The translations under genes and the position numbers were made by a program. A stretch of 64,000 bases of DNA from assembly GCA_000802045.1 (NCBI GenBank), contig JUEF01000049.1, forward strand, positions 58,413 to 122,412. The letters are read 5' to 3'. Positions 18,352 through 27,644 of the stretch are shown piece after piece. The notes under the pieces are model-generated. The model searched no databases. It saw only the letters and a program-made list of their open reading frames with translations, and was not told where the DNA came from. The stretch comes from Peptococcaceae bacterium BICA1-8. GTDB lineage: Bacteria; Bacillota; Peptococcia; Peptococcales; BICA1-8. The stretch's first letter is position 1, and every line of letters begins with the position of its first letter.

Positions 18352-19533
18352 GTGTTTAAGCATAAACAATTACTAGGACTGAGCCTGTCTGCTTTTTTGC
18401 TGATGTTAGGAGATGGAATGGTACTGGCTCTATTGCCGCAGAAGGTTATTTCTTTGACTGACTCAAGTTTATTCGTTGGATATTTGGCATCAACTTATGC
18501 ATTGGCTCAGGTGATATCACAACTTCCCATCGGTATATTAGCGGATCGATTGGGTTCCAAGCTATTTATTCTTATGGGATATATATTGAGCTTTTTTGCA
18601 GGATTGTTGTTCTATTTCACTAATAGCGTGAATTTGATATTTTGCGGAAGAGTTTTGCAAGGAATTGGCGAGGCACCAATATTAAGCTTGGCACCAGCAT
18701 TACTATCTCTCCAATATTCTACAAATAAGGGAAAAGCAATTGGCGTTTACAATGCTTCAATTTATTTAGGTCTAACCGTAGGACCGCTTTTGAGAATAGT
18801 ACTGTTAAAAGAGTGGTCGGATAGTCAAATTTTCTTGTTCTATGCTGTATTATGCTCCATTGGGGCCATCATCAACGGCTGCAGCTTGAAGAACAAAAAG
18901 AAAGAACAAGTTGCAATCAGAGATACTATAAATCTAAAAAGCGCTTTGGTGTTCATGAAACATCCACAGACCTTGGCTGTCCTTTTTGGTATTACGCTAT
19001 ATGGTGCCGGATTCGGTATATTTATGACCATTATTCCTGCGTATTTACTTATTGTTAAGCATTATAATCAAACGTATATTAACGTGTATTTTTCGATTTT
19101 TTATATTGCTATTAGCTTGGCACAAGTAGTTACTGGTTGGTTGTCCGATAAGTTAGGGCGTCAATTATTTATGCTAACAGGCATGCTAGTAGCCGCATTA
19201 GGGTTAGGTACTTCCTCATATTTTGGCCATTTTGCACTCACTGTCATTTTGGGTTTATCAAGCTTTGGATTGGGGACATATTATCTTGCTTCCATGGCTT
19301 TTCTTAATGAAAAAGCACCTGAATCTTGTCGAGGAGTCATTTCTGGATTGTATTATCTGTTCTGGGGGATAGGTATGTTTTGGGGGCCTTTACTTTTGGC
19401 TGATTACATACAAGGTAACACCTATCAGTCGGGATTTCGTATCTTTTCGTTGGCACTGATTATACAAGTTATCTTACTGTTTATCACGAGGATTAGGTAT
19501 TTTCAACCTACGAGGGAAATAAGCCAGAATTGA
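18352..19533 (+). CDS. MFS transporter
   Basis: 12-TM pattern; GILADRLGSKLFILMGY and GWLSDKLGRQLFMLTGM. Confidence 0.85.
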   Translation: MFKHKQLLGLSLSAFLLMLGDGMVLALLPQKVISLTDSSLFVGYLASTYALAQVISQLPIGILADRLGSKLFILMGYILSFFAGLLFYFTNSVNLIFCGRVLQGIGEAPILSLAPALLSLQYSTNKGKAIGVYNASIYLGLTVGPLLRIVLLKEWSDSQIFLFYAVLCSIGAIINGCSLKNKKKEQVAIRDTINLKSALVFMKHPQTLAVLFGITLYGAGFGIFMTIIPAYLLIVKHYNQTYINVYFSIFYIAISLAQVVTGWLSDKLGRQLFMLTGMLVAALGLGTSSYFGHFALTVILGLSSFGLGTYYLASMAFLNEKAPESCRGVISGLYYLFWGIGMFWGPLLLADYIQGNTYQSGFRIFSLALIIQVILLFITRIRYFQPTREISQN

Positions 19534-19588
19534 AGCAGAAGGCTATCATAACGAGAATAGATTTCGCAGTTATTATACTCGATACTTC

Positions 19589-19617
19589 AAACCGTACCAT
19601 AAAAACGGCGGTTTTTT
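19589..19617 (+). repeat. att-like copy 4 / terminator-like
   Basis: aaaccgtaccataaaaacggcggtttttt; cgcagttattatac upstream resembles the copy 2 left flank. Confidence 0.65.
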
Positions 19618-19674
19618 AAGTTGACTTGACTACGTCCTCATGCTTTATAATAAAGAGAAGGGAGAGGTGGTGGT

Positions 19675-20148
19675 ATGATGAATAATAGGAGGAAATTAAT
19701 ACAAACCTATCAGCAAACCATAGTAGGAAGTAAAGAGGAAATTTTTCCGTTGTTATGTCCTGTTCGTGAGAAGGAATGGCTACAGGGCTGGGACTACACT
19801 ATGGTTTATTCAGGAAGTGGATATGCAGAAAAAGGCTGCATATTTGAAACGGATAACGATTATGGCAGCTATCGATGGATAATTACAAAGCATGATAGTG
19901 ATAATTTTGAAATACAATTTGTTAAGACTATGAAAGACGAGATAGTCGTTATAATAGATATTGATTTAGAAGAAAGGAGTGAAAAAATAACCTCCTGTAA
20001 CATTCAATATACTTTTATACCTCTATGTGATGAAGCAGCAGAGGATATGTATAAAGAAAATACAGAAGAGGACTTTAATAAACATATGAGAACATGGGAA
20101 GATTCATTGAATTATTATCTGAAGTATGGCGAAAAGTTAATGTATTAA
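19675..20148 (+). CDS. SRPBCC-like small-molecule-binding protein
   Basis: KEEIFPLLCPVREKEWLQGWDY...ESWRxI-type pattern. Confidence 0.5.
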   Translation: MMNNRRKLIQTYQQTIVGSKEEIFPLLCPVREKEWLQGWDYTMVYSGSGYAEKGCIFETDNDYGSYRWIITKHDSDNFEIQFVKTMKDEIVVIIDIDLEERSEKITSCNIQYTFIPLCDEAAEDMYKENTEEDFNKHMRTWEDSLNYYLKYGEKLMY

Positions 20149-20352
20149 TCCTATGGCAACTAATATTGAGTCTGGGGCAGTTACCTGACTCAATATTAGA
20201 AGATTTAGCTTGTAGAAAATTAATTACTTATAACAACGAGATAAGAGATTAATGGGTTATCAATTTTAGGTGTGTGATGAAGTAGGAATGGTATTAGAAA
20301 GGGTGCGATCTAAATAAAAGAAAAAATATATTTAAAGCAATTTATTCTTCCC

Positions 20353-21279
20353 TTGACATTTTTTATTATTTTTCTCGGTATTGCTGTTTGGACCTGGCTT
20401 TCTACAGGATATATTTTTTATTTATTTAATTTTATGTATATTGGAATTTCTATTTGTGTGGCCATGATACTGGACATATTATTACCTAGAAAACATAAGC
20501 CCTGGGGGAGGAGAATTTCTCAAATCCTGATAGGCTGTTATATGCTTGTTTTCTTAGGTTTATTTGGTAGGGAAAACATGCAAATAGAAGGGTTTTTTAT
20601 GTTTGTACTTCTGGGGATTTTTGCTGCCGCCGCAATGCATTATGTAATAGCAAAGATTATTGGACCATTCGTATTTGGCCGTGCCTGGTGCGGTTATGCA
20701 TGCTGGACAGCAATGGTTTTAGATCTATTGCCTTTTAAGGTATGCAGTCGTGGGAGATACAGATACTTTGGAATTATTAGATATGTCCATTTTGCCCTCT
20801 CCTTGGGGCTGGTATTGATTATCTGGTTTGTACTAGAGCGTCGACCAGTTTATCAGTCAGCTGAGGAGCTTTATTGGTTGCTAGCAGGCAATCTAATCTA
20901 TTATATTATCGGTATTGGGTTGGCCTTTAAACTTAAGGATAATAGGGCTTTCTGTAAGTATGTCTGCCCTATACCCGTACTGCAAAAGATTGGGGCCAAG
21001 TTCTCTTTAATGAAAATAAGGATTAATGGAGATAAATGTAATGATTGTGGAGTCTGTGAAAAAGTCTGCCCAATGAACATAAAGCTTCTGCATTATAAAG
21101 GCCTTAATAAGCGAATTCTATCTACCGAGTGTATAATTTGTAGTACCTGTGTTAATACTTGCCCAAAAAGTGCTATCAGTGTAACTTTTGGCTTGGATGC
21201 AGGGTTTATTGAATATTTGAACTTTGCGGAAAATGATGGCTCGAACATCAAATCTAGACAGAAAAACCACACAATCTAA
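20353..21279 (+). CDS. NapH/RnfB-like 4Fe-4S membrane protein
   Basis: Multiple TMs, GRAWCGYACW, CKYVCPIPVLQ, CNDCGVCEKVCPM, CIICSTCVNTCP. Confidence 0.8.
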   Translation: MTFFIIFLGIAVWTWLSTGYIFYLFNFMYIGISICVAMILDILLPRKHKPWGRRISQILIGCYMLVFLGLFGRENMQIEGFFMFVLLGIFAAAAMHYVIAKIIGPFVFGRAWCGYACWTAMVLDLLPFKVCSRGRYRYFGIIRYVHFALSLGLVLIIWFVLERRPVYQSAEELYWLLAGNLIYYIIGIGLAFKLKDNRAFCKYVCPIPVLQKIGAKFSLMKIRINGDKCNDCGVCEKVCPMNIKLLHYKGLNKRILSTECIICSTCVNTCPKSAISVTFGLDAGFIEYLNFAENDGSNIKSRQKNHTI

Positions 21280-21294
21280 ATGTGTGGTTTTTAA
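21261..21294 (+). terminator. Rho-independent terminator
   Basis: aaaaaccacacaatctaaatgtgtggttttta. Confidence 0.8.
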
Positions 21295-21544
21295 ATTGGA
21301 CGGTTTCCATAATCTGTCCATAAATTGTAGGGATTTTAGTGTTATATTATACGGGAGGGGCGGGGGACGGTTCAATAATTAATGAGCTGCCAATAGCCTT
21401 GGAAATTTTTCCTTAAGGGTCAATAATATCATATTAGTGCTTAGGCTTGGTCGGGGAAAGAATATACATGTAAATCTACGAGCACAGATTATGAAAGATA
21501 GCAATCATAGAGAAGATTTCAGTATTTAAGGGTTTATAAGAGAG

Positions 21545-21579
21545 CCCCCTTTATTGTCGTAAATAAGGGTGGTTTTTTT
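21545..21579 (+). terminator. Rho-independent terminator not assigned to an upstream gene
   Basis: ccccctttattgtcgtaaataagggtggttttttt. Confidence 0.7.
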
Positions 21580-21820
21580 GTAATGGATACTGTTTATTAT
21601 ATAGTGGCTATATAACCTTCCGAAGGTGGACTACATCCGTAAACATTTGCTGTACTGCAACAAAACTGGGGATATCGGAGGAATATGTGTATTTTTGTCG
21701 AATCATTATATAAAATTGCTTAAAATTAAGAAAATTTTTGTATTATCAGCAGATGCTAATTATTTGATCCAGTCCATCTATTTATTTAGTGTCTCGGGCC
21801 CAAATTTCAGGAGGATAATA

Positions 21821-24454
21821 ATGAAAAAGTTTAAGATAAGCATTACCCTTCTTATAGTTGTTACTTTAATATTTGGTCTTGGCGGCATTTCTTTAGTCAC
21901 CTACTATGAAACTAGAAAGCTTCTAACAGCTGATTTAGAAGAGTCCATTTCCTCCTTGGCCCTGTCTTCCAGTTCAGAAGTTGGACAGTGGCTAAGTGCT
22001 CGTAAGAGTGAAGTGGAGCTAATGGCCGATATACCGTTAATTCAATCAGAAAATATTTACGATTACGATATTATCACATATCTTAATAAAGAAACTCACA
22101 GAAATAAGGTGTATGAGCAGTTTTTTACTGCTGATAGTGAGGGAAACTATGTTTTGAATTCCGGCGGTACCGGAAGCATTTCGGATAGGGATTATTTTAA
22201 GGCAGCTATGGCGACCGGTAATACGACTATATCCGATCCGCTGATATCCAGAGGTAGTGGAAATCAAATTATTGTAGTGGCTGCTCCTATTAAAAAGGAT
22301 GGTCGGGTGGTTGGGCTTCTTGGTGGTAGTGTTAATATTAAAGAGCTCAATCAAAAAGTAACAATCACTAAGATTGGGGACAATGGCTATGCTTTTATTG
22401 TTCAGAAGGATGGGCTGATTATTTCTCACCCTGACCAGGCTGTATTAATGAAATACAATTTCCTTAATGAAAAGGATTCGCCACAAGAGCTAAAAACCGT
22501 TACAGGTAAAATGACCAGAGGAGAAACCGGATTCACGGAGTATTACTTTCAGGGTGTAGAGAAATACATGGCATTTGCACCTGTACCAGGTGTTGAGTGG
22601 TCTCTGGCAGTCACGGTTCCGGTGTCTTATATTACAAGTCAGCTCTATTTTTTACCAGCATTTTTTGTTTTGATTACTGTCTTTTTTGGAGTAATAATGA
22701 CCGTTCTGTTTAGGCAATGGCTGGGTGTTCCCCTCATACGGCTGGCGAAAATAACTACTGAAGTTACTGATAAATTAGAAGATGACAATGAGCATAATTG
22801 GTTTGAAAGCCCAGTGTCGGAGGTTGAATCTTTAACCGGAAACTTCCGAAGCATGGTAGCTGCGCTGAGAACAAATTTTCAACAACTCAAAGTGATCAAT
22901 GCTAACCTAGAGGAAGAGATAGAGGAAAGAATAGCGATTCAGGAAAACCTTAATAGAAGCTATGAAGAGCTTGGGATGGCAGAGGAAAAATTGAGGCAAA
23001 ACTACAGAAAACTTCAGGTAAATGAAAAAGCCTTACAGGAATCCGAGTCCAGGTTTAGGCTGATGTTAGAAAACGTACAACTCCTCACAATGATGATTGA
23101 TAAAGATGGACGAATTAGTTTTTGTAATGACTTTATGCTGGAATTGACTGGATTTAAAAGGGATGAGGTAATTGGGCAGGATTTCTTTGATCTTTTTATT
23201 CCTATAAAAGTACGAAATGAAAATAGAAACAGATTAAACAAGCTGCTGGAAAATGGCGAGCTTTGGTTTCCCCTGACTAGCCATATTCAAACAAAGAACG
23301 GAGAAAACCACTTAGTTAATTGGAATAATACATTGTTATTGGACCATTCAGGTAATGTCATTGGTTTTGCTTGTATTGGAGAAAATATTACTGAAAGAAA
23401 AAAAATGGAGGAAAAGTTAGTATTTCAAAGTTTACACGATCCACTTACCGGCTTATTTAATCGTACTTATTTCGAAGAAAGATTGCGCCATATAGAAGAA
23501 CATCCCATAGAACAGGTAGGTATTATAGTGTGTGATGTTGACGGGTTAAAATTTGTCAACGATACCCTTGGACATAGTATGGGAGATGAATTGCTTAAAC
23601 TCGCTTCAAGTACTATAAAAAAATGCTTTCGAAAAGATGATGCAGTTTCCAGAATCGGAGGTGATGAGTTTGCAGTAATCCTGCCAAACGCTAATTTTTC
23701 AGCGGTGGAACAGTCATACCGTAAAATTATAAATGCCGTTGAAGATTACAACGTAAAGAACTCGGACCTTCTTTTGAGCCTTTCCCTGGGATTTGCTGTG
23801 GATGATACAAGAAATAGGACTATTAGTGACATATTTAAAGAAGCGGATAATAACATGTACAGGGAAAAACTACATCGTAGCAAAAGTACTCGCAGTGCAT
23901 TAGTACATGCCTTGATGAAGGCATTAGAGGCGAGGGATTTTATTACAGAGGGTCATGCAGAGCGTCTCCAATACCTGGTGGTTGCTATGGGCAAATCTAT
24001 TGGAATATCAGATCGGGCTCTCGTGGACCTGCGTTTACTAGCTCAATTCCACGACATCGGCAAAGTAGGTGTACCAGACCGAATACTCTTTAAACCAGCG
24101 GCACTTACCCGTGAAGAATTTACTGAGATGCAGCGGCATTGTGAGATTGGTCATCGGATTGCACAATCCGCTCCAGATTTAATACCCATTGCTGATTGGA
24201 TTCTTAAACATCACGAATGGTGGAATGGTGAAGGGTACCCCCTTGGAATAAAAGGAGAAGATATTCCGGTAGAGTGCCGTATTTTGGCAATTACCGATGC
24301 TTATGATGCCATGACAAGTGATCGTCCTTACCGAAAAGCGATGCACCATGAGGAGGCCATAGAAGAATTAGGACGACAAGCCGGGATCCAATTTGACCCG
24401 AAACTGGTACCGGTATTTATTAATATATTTAAAAATCATGGTTTAAAAGAATGA
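21821..24454 (+). CDS. dCache-PAS-GGDEF-HD-GYP c-di-GMP turnover protein
   Basis: Extracellular Cache between two TMs; PAS; GGDEFAVILPN; HDIGKVGVPD...HHEWWNGEGYPLGIKG; AGGAGG before ATG 21821. Confidence 0.88.
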   Translation: MKKFKISITLLIVVTLIFGLGGISLVTYYETRKLLTADLEESISSLALSSSSEVGQWLSARKSEVELMADIPLIQSENIYDYDIITYLNKETHRNKVYEQFFTADSEGNYVLNSGGTGSISDRDYFKAAMATGNTTISDPLISRGSGNQIIVVAAPIKKDGRVVGLLGGSVNIKELNQKVTITKIGDNGYAFIVQKDGLIISHPDQAVLMKYNFLNEKDSPQELKTVTGKMTRGETGFTEYYFQGVEKYMAFAPVPGVEWSLAVTVPVSYITSQLYFLPAFFVLITVFFGVIMTVLFRQWLGVPLIRLAKITTEVTDKLEDDNEHNWFESPVSEVESLTGNFRSMVAALRTNFQQLKVINANLEEEIEERIAIQENLNRSYEELGMAEEKLRQNYRKLQVNEKALQESESRFRLMLENVQLLTMMIDKDGRISFCNDFMLELTGFKRDEVIGQDFFDLFIPIKVRNENRNRLNKLLENGELWFPLTSHIQTKNGENHLVNWNNTLLLDHSGNVIGFACIGENITERKKMEEKLVFQSLHDPLTGLFNRTYFEERLRHIEEHPIEQVGIIVCDVDGLKFVNDTLGHSMGDELLKLASSTIKKCFRKDDAVSRIGGDEFAVILPNANFSAVEQSYRKIINAVEDYNVKNSDLLLSLSLGFAVDDTRNRTISDIFKEADNNMYREKLHRSKSTRSALVHALMKALEARDFITEGHAERLQYLVVAMGKSIGISDRALVDLRLLAQFHDIGKVGVPDRILFKPAALTREEFTEMQRHCEIGHRIAQSAPDLIPIADWILKHHEWWNGEGYPLGIKGEDIPVECRILAITDAYDAMTSDRPYRKAMHHEEAIEELGRQAGIQFDPKLVPVFINIFKNHGLKE

Positions 24455-24603
24455 AGGATAGACACTTGGGAGTAGGGACCGGGAATAGCTTTTGCTTTTT
24501 TGTATAATAAAGAGGTATCATGGAATTGATGTCGAAATATTTGGAAAAAAGTATTGAAAAGAGGTGCTTAAATTAAATAATCTCAATTATAGGGGGGATT
24601 TGC

Positions 24604-24810
24604 ATGGCAGGTAAGATAATAAAAATGGTTAATTTAATAATTGAAAAAAGGGCAAAAGGCAGCGAAATTATTGCTAAGACAACTAAAGCCAAATTGGTGC
24701 TAAGTGGAATTGCACTAGATAATTATAATGAGACATCAGCAGATGATGAGGATGTATTAGCAAAACTAAGAGAAATAGCAAATAATATGGGTCTTGAAAT
24801 AAACTTATAA
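24604..24810 (+). CDS. Small hypothetical protein upstream of the FIST gene
   Basis: 68-aa ORF with RBS (GGGGGGAT), coupled to FIST gene. Confidence 0.6.
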   Translation: MAGKIIKMVNLIIEKRAKGSEIIAKTTKAKLVLSGIALDNYNETSADDEDVLAKLREIANNMGLEINL

Positions 24811-24826
24811 GCTAGGGGGTATACAT

Positions 24827-25936
24827 ATGAGCGGCGTTATAACTGCATATTCAACCAATTTAAATGTTAACGATGCTGTAAAGGATATAAAAAATCAAAT
24901 AGGAAGCTTAGATGCTAATCTGATATTATTTTTTGCGTCTTCTAATTTTGACCCTAATGAAATTAGTCGAAAAATGAAGGAAGCTTTTGTCAATGCGGGG
25001 GTTTTTGGATGTTCGACTGCCGGGGAGTTGGTAGATGATAAAGTATTAAAAAACAGCATAGTTGCCATGGCCTTTAATTCAAACGTAATAGGCGATTATA
25101 AAGTTGAGGTTTCAGCAAATGCTGGAGATGAAGAAAATATTGCAAGAGTCTTTAAGAGTTTTGAGGAATATTATGGGACTCCCATGTTGGAAATGAATCT
25201 TGAAGAATATGTAGGTATTGTCTTAACAGATGGACTTGATGCATCTCAGGAAAGATTGATGCAAAAAATTGGGTTTTTAACTGATATTACTTTTATTGGT
25301 GGATCAGCCGGAGATGACCTAAAATTTAAAACAACTTATGTATATGCAAATGGTGAGGCTTACACGGGAGCTACAGTGCTAGTCCTTTTAAAGCCAGCTA
25401 AGGGATTTGATATAATAAAAACTCAAAGCTTTAACATCACTGACCAAAAATTATCTGTAACTAAGGCTAATGCAATGAATAGAGAGGTTTTAGAATTTAA
25501 TAATAAGCCGGCTACATATGCTTACGCAGAAGTCCTGGGGGTGCCCGTAGCTGATGTAGAAAAATACTTTATGAGCAATCCTGTTGGTCTAATCATTGAT
25601 AGGGAGCCTTATGTTCGCAGTCCTCAACAAATAATTGGAGATACTATGGTATTTTACTGTAATGTTCTTGAAGGTATGGAGCTTTCTCTGCTGGAATCCA
25701 CCGACATAATTAAAGATACTAAAAATGCGGTAGAAAGTAAACTGGCTGAAGTCGAATCTGCGGTAGCTATACTTAATTTCCACTGCATTTTGAGAACATT
25801 GGAGCTTGAAGCGAAAAATCAAACTGAGGAATATGGCAAAATATTTTCTAAGGTGCCCACTATTGGCTTTAGCACCTATGGCGAGAATTATCTGGGGCAC
25901 ATCAATCAAACTTCGACAATGTTGATTTTTAAATAA
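24827..25936 (+). CDS. FIST-domain (FIST_N/FIST_C) sensor protein
   Basis: GVFGCSTAGELVDDKV, GLDASQERLMQ, FIGGSAGDDLKF, ...TIGFSTYGENYLGHINQTSTMLIF. Confidence 0.85.
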   Translation: MSGVITAYSTNLNVNDAVKDIKNQIGSLDANLILFFASSNFDPNEISRKMKEAFVNAGVFGCSTAGELVDDKVLKNSIVAMAFNSNVIGDYKVEVSANAGDEENIARVFKSFEEYYGTPMLEMNLEEYVGIVLTDGLDASQERLMQKIGFLTDITFIGGSAGDDLKFKTTYVYANGEAYTGATVLVLLKPAKGFDIIKTQSFNITDQKLSVTKANAMNREVLEFNNKPATYAYAEVLGVPVADVEKYFMSNPVGLIIDREPYVRSPQQIIGDTMVFYCNVLEGMELSLLESTDIIKDTKNAVESKLAEVESAVAILNFHCILRTLELEAKNQTEEYGKIFSKVPTIGFSTYGENYLGHINQTSTMLIFK

Positions 25937-25940
25937 GTTA

Positions 25941-26762
25941 TTAAGCAGAATAAATAGTTAGGAAGAATTCCAGTTCACCAAGCTGGAATTTTTTCGTTGT
26001 AGCCACTATTTTTTCGCTTTCCAAGACTAAACGAGCATCTTCAATTGCACTGGTGAAAAAAAGTGGGATAACTAAATCAGCAAATGGTTCTGAAATGGTT
26101 CTAGCATGGGATATTATTTTGCTAAAAAAGTGAGTGAGGTTAACTAATAATTTTGTTTCGTCCACCTCTGTGGGGGCTTTATTTGTTTGAAGGGCAGTTA
26201 GGTAAAGTGCCGCATTTTTAGTCATACGAATGAAAACGATACCATTTTCCTGGCCATAAAAGGGGGTATGGCCATAATAAATTAAATTAGAAAGATCATT
26301 AGGCAGTTGACTATCCTGTTCTGATATCTCTGTATTGGTAAGACTACTACAAACTTCTCTGATTGCCCTAGAAAAGCGTAGGTTTGCGGGCGGGATAACT
26401 CCGGTGATCTCCAGTATTTTTTTTGTTAAATCCTCAGAAGTAAATGGTTTAACTAGATAGTGACTAGCGCCTGCCTGGATAGCCATAATAATTTTTTCCC
26501 GGTCATTTTCAGTAGTAGTCATAATCACTGGAATATGTTTTAGTTGGGCGTCGCTTTTGATTTGAGTTAGAAATTTAAATCCGTCCATTAAAGGCATATT
26601 CCAATCGAGCAAGATAAGGCTAATTTCTACTTTATTTTCTCTCAATAAATTTAGTGCTTCTATACCATTAGTGGCTTCAAAAAGCTTTCCACCCAGAGAT
26701 TCTACTGGTTTTTTAACTAATCTTCTTATTAAAGGAACATCGTCTACTATAAGGATATTCAT
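25941..26762 (-). CDS. Response regulator with REC domain and CheX-like C-terminus
   Basis: NILIVDDVPLIRR..LILLDWNMPLMDG..VIMTTTEND..LVKPF; C-terminal CheC/CheX-like region. Confidence 0.75.
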   Translation of the reverse strand: MNILIVDDVPLIRRLVKKPVESLGGKLFEATNGIEALNLLRENKVEISLILLDWNMPLMDGFKFLTQIKSDAQLKHIPVIMTTTENDREKIIMAIQAGASHYLVKPFTSEDLTKKILEITGVIPPANLRFSRAIREVCSSLTNTEISEQDSQLPNDLSNLIYYGHTPFYGQENGIVFIRMTKNAALYLTALQTNKAPTEVDETKLLVNLTHFFSKIISHARTISEPFADLVIPLFFTSAIEDARLVLESEKIVATTKKFQLGELEFFLTIYSA

Positions 26763-26788
26763 ATGTGTACTCCTCCTAATAAATCAAA

Positions 26789-27640
26789 CTATAGTGTATT
26801 CCTGTAAAAAGCAGCACTATGGTACTTTTCTTGAATGAAGTGATCTTTATAATCTGGAAAAAGCTCCGAATTCCCCAGGAACAAGACACCATTGGGGGTT
26901 AAGGCTTGTGCCAACTTTTGAAACAATTGTTTTCTGAATTCTTGACAAAAATATATGGCAACATAACGGCAAAAAATAATATCAAATTTGCCAAGTAATA
27001 AAAAAGAACTTTTTAGATTTAATTGTTGAAAGGTAACCGCGTTTTTAATTTTTTCATCAATTACCCAAGTCCGATTCTCTTGCTTTAGGTACTTACTCCG
27101 AAATTCATCGTTCAAACCGCGTCCAATAGAAACGCTATCATAGCGGCCAGTCTTGGCATGTTGTAATGCGTCATGAGAAAGGTCGGTGGCCAATATATCA
27201 AAATCTGATAATGTAATTTGATGATGGTTATAGCTCGTGATAAAGTTATCAACGGCCATAGCAATAGAATAGGGCTCTTGGCCAGTTGAGCAGGCGGCAC
27301 TCCATATTCTTACCTGGGTGCGTGTTCGATCTGTTAGCTCTTTAGTATAGACGGGCATAAGAACATCTTCCATAACATTCCAGGGAGATTTATCTCTAAA
27401 CCAATGGGTCTCTTTAATAGTAATAGCATCTATAACTTTATTAACTAGTTCATTATTTTTTTTCGGCTCACGCAATTTATAATATAAATCAACAAAATTA
27501 TTGATCTTGTATTCTATTAACAGTTTAGTCAATCTATTTTCAATAAGGTAAGATTTGTTTTCTGGAACTTCAATGCCACTGATTTCCTTAATAAAGCGTT
27601 GGAGAAGCAAAAATTCTTGAAATGATAGTTTTATACTCAT
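26789..27640 (-). CDS. cheR: CheR-type chemoreceptor methyltransferase
   Basis: ITIKETHWFRDKSPW, IWSAACSTGQEPYSIAM, FDIIFCRYVAIYF. Confidence 0.9.
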   Translation of the reverse strand: MSIKLSFQEFLLLQRFIKEISGIEVPENKSYLIENRLTKLLIEYKINNFVDLYYKLREPKKNNELVNKVIDAITIKETHWFRDKSPWNVMEDVLMPVYTKELTDRTRTQVRIWSAACSTGQEPYSIAMAVDNFITSYNHHQITLSDFDILATDLSHDALQHAKTGRYDSVSIGRGLNDEFRSKYLKQENRTWVIDEKIKNAVTFQQLNLKSSFLLLGKFDIIFCRYVAIYFCQEFRKQLFQKLAQALTPNGVLFLGNSELFPDYKDHFIQEKYHSAAFYRNTL

Positions 27641-27644
27641 AATA

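Noticed and set aside
11788-19617. A ccr-type or tyrosine recombinase that would make the rlmH region a complete SCC-like element
   Set aside because: No ORF in the window has recombinase features; the RAYT-like Y1 transposase belongs to its own bounded unit.
21626-21820. 65-aa N-terminal extension of the GGDEF/HD-GYP ORF
   Set aside because: AGGAGG and ATG at 21821 followed by a typical signal-anchor suggest the true start; the extension looks like leader sequence.
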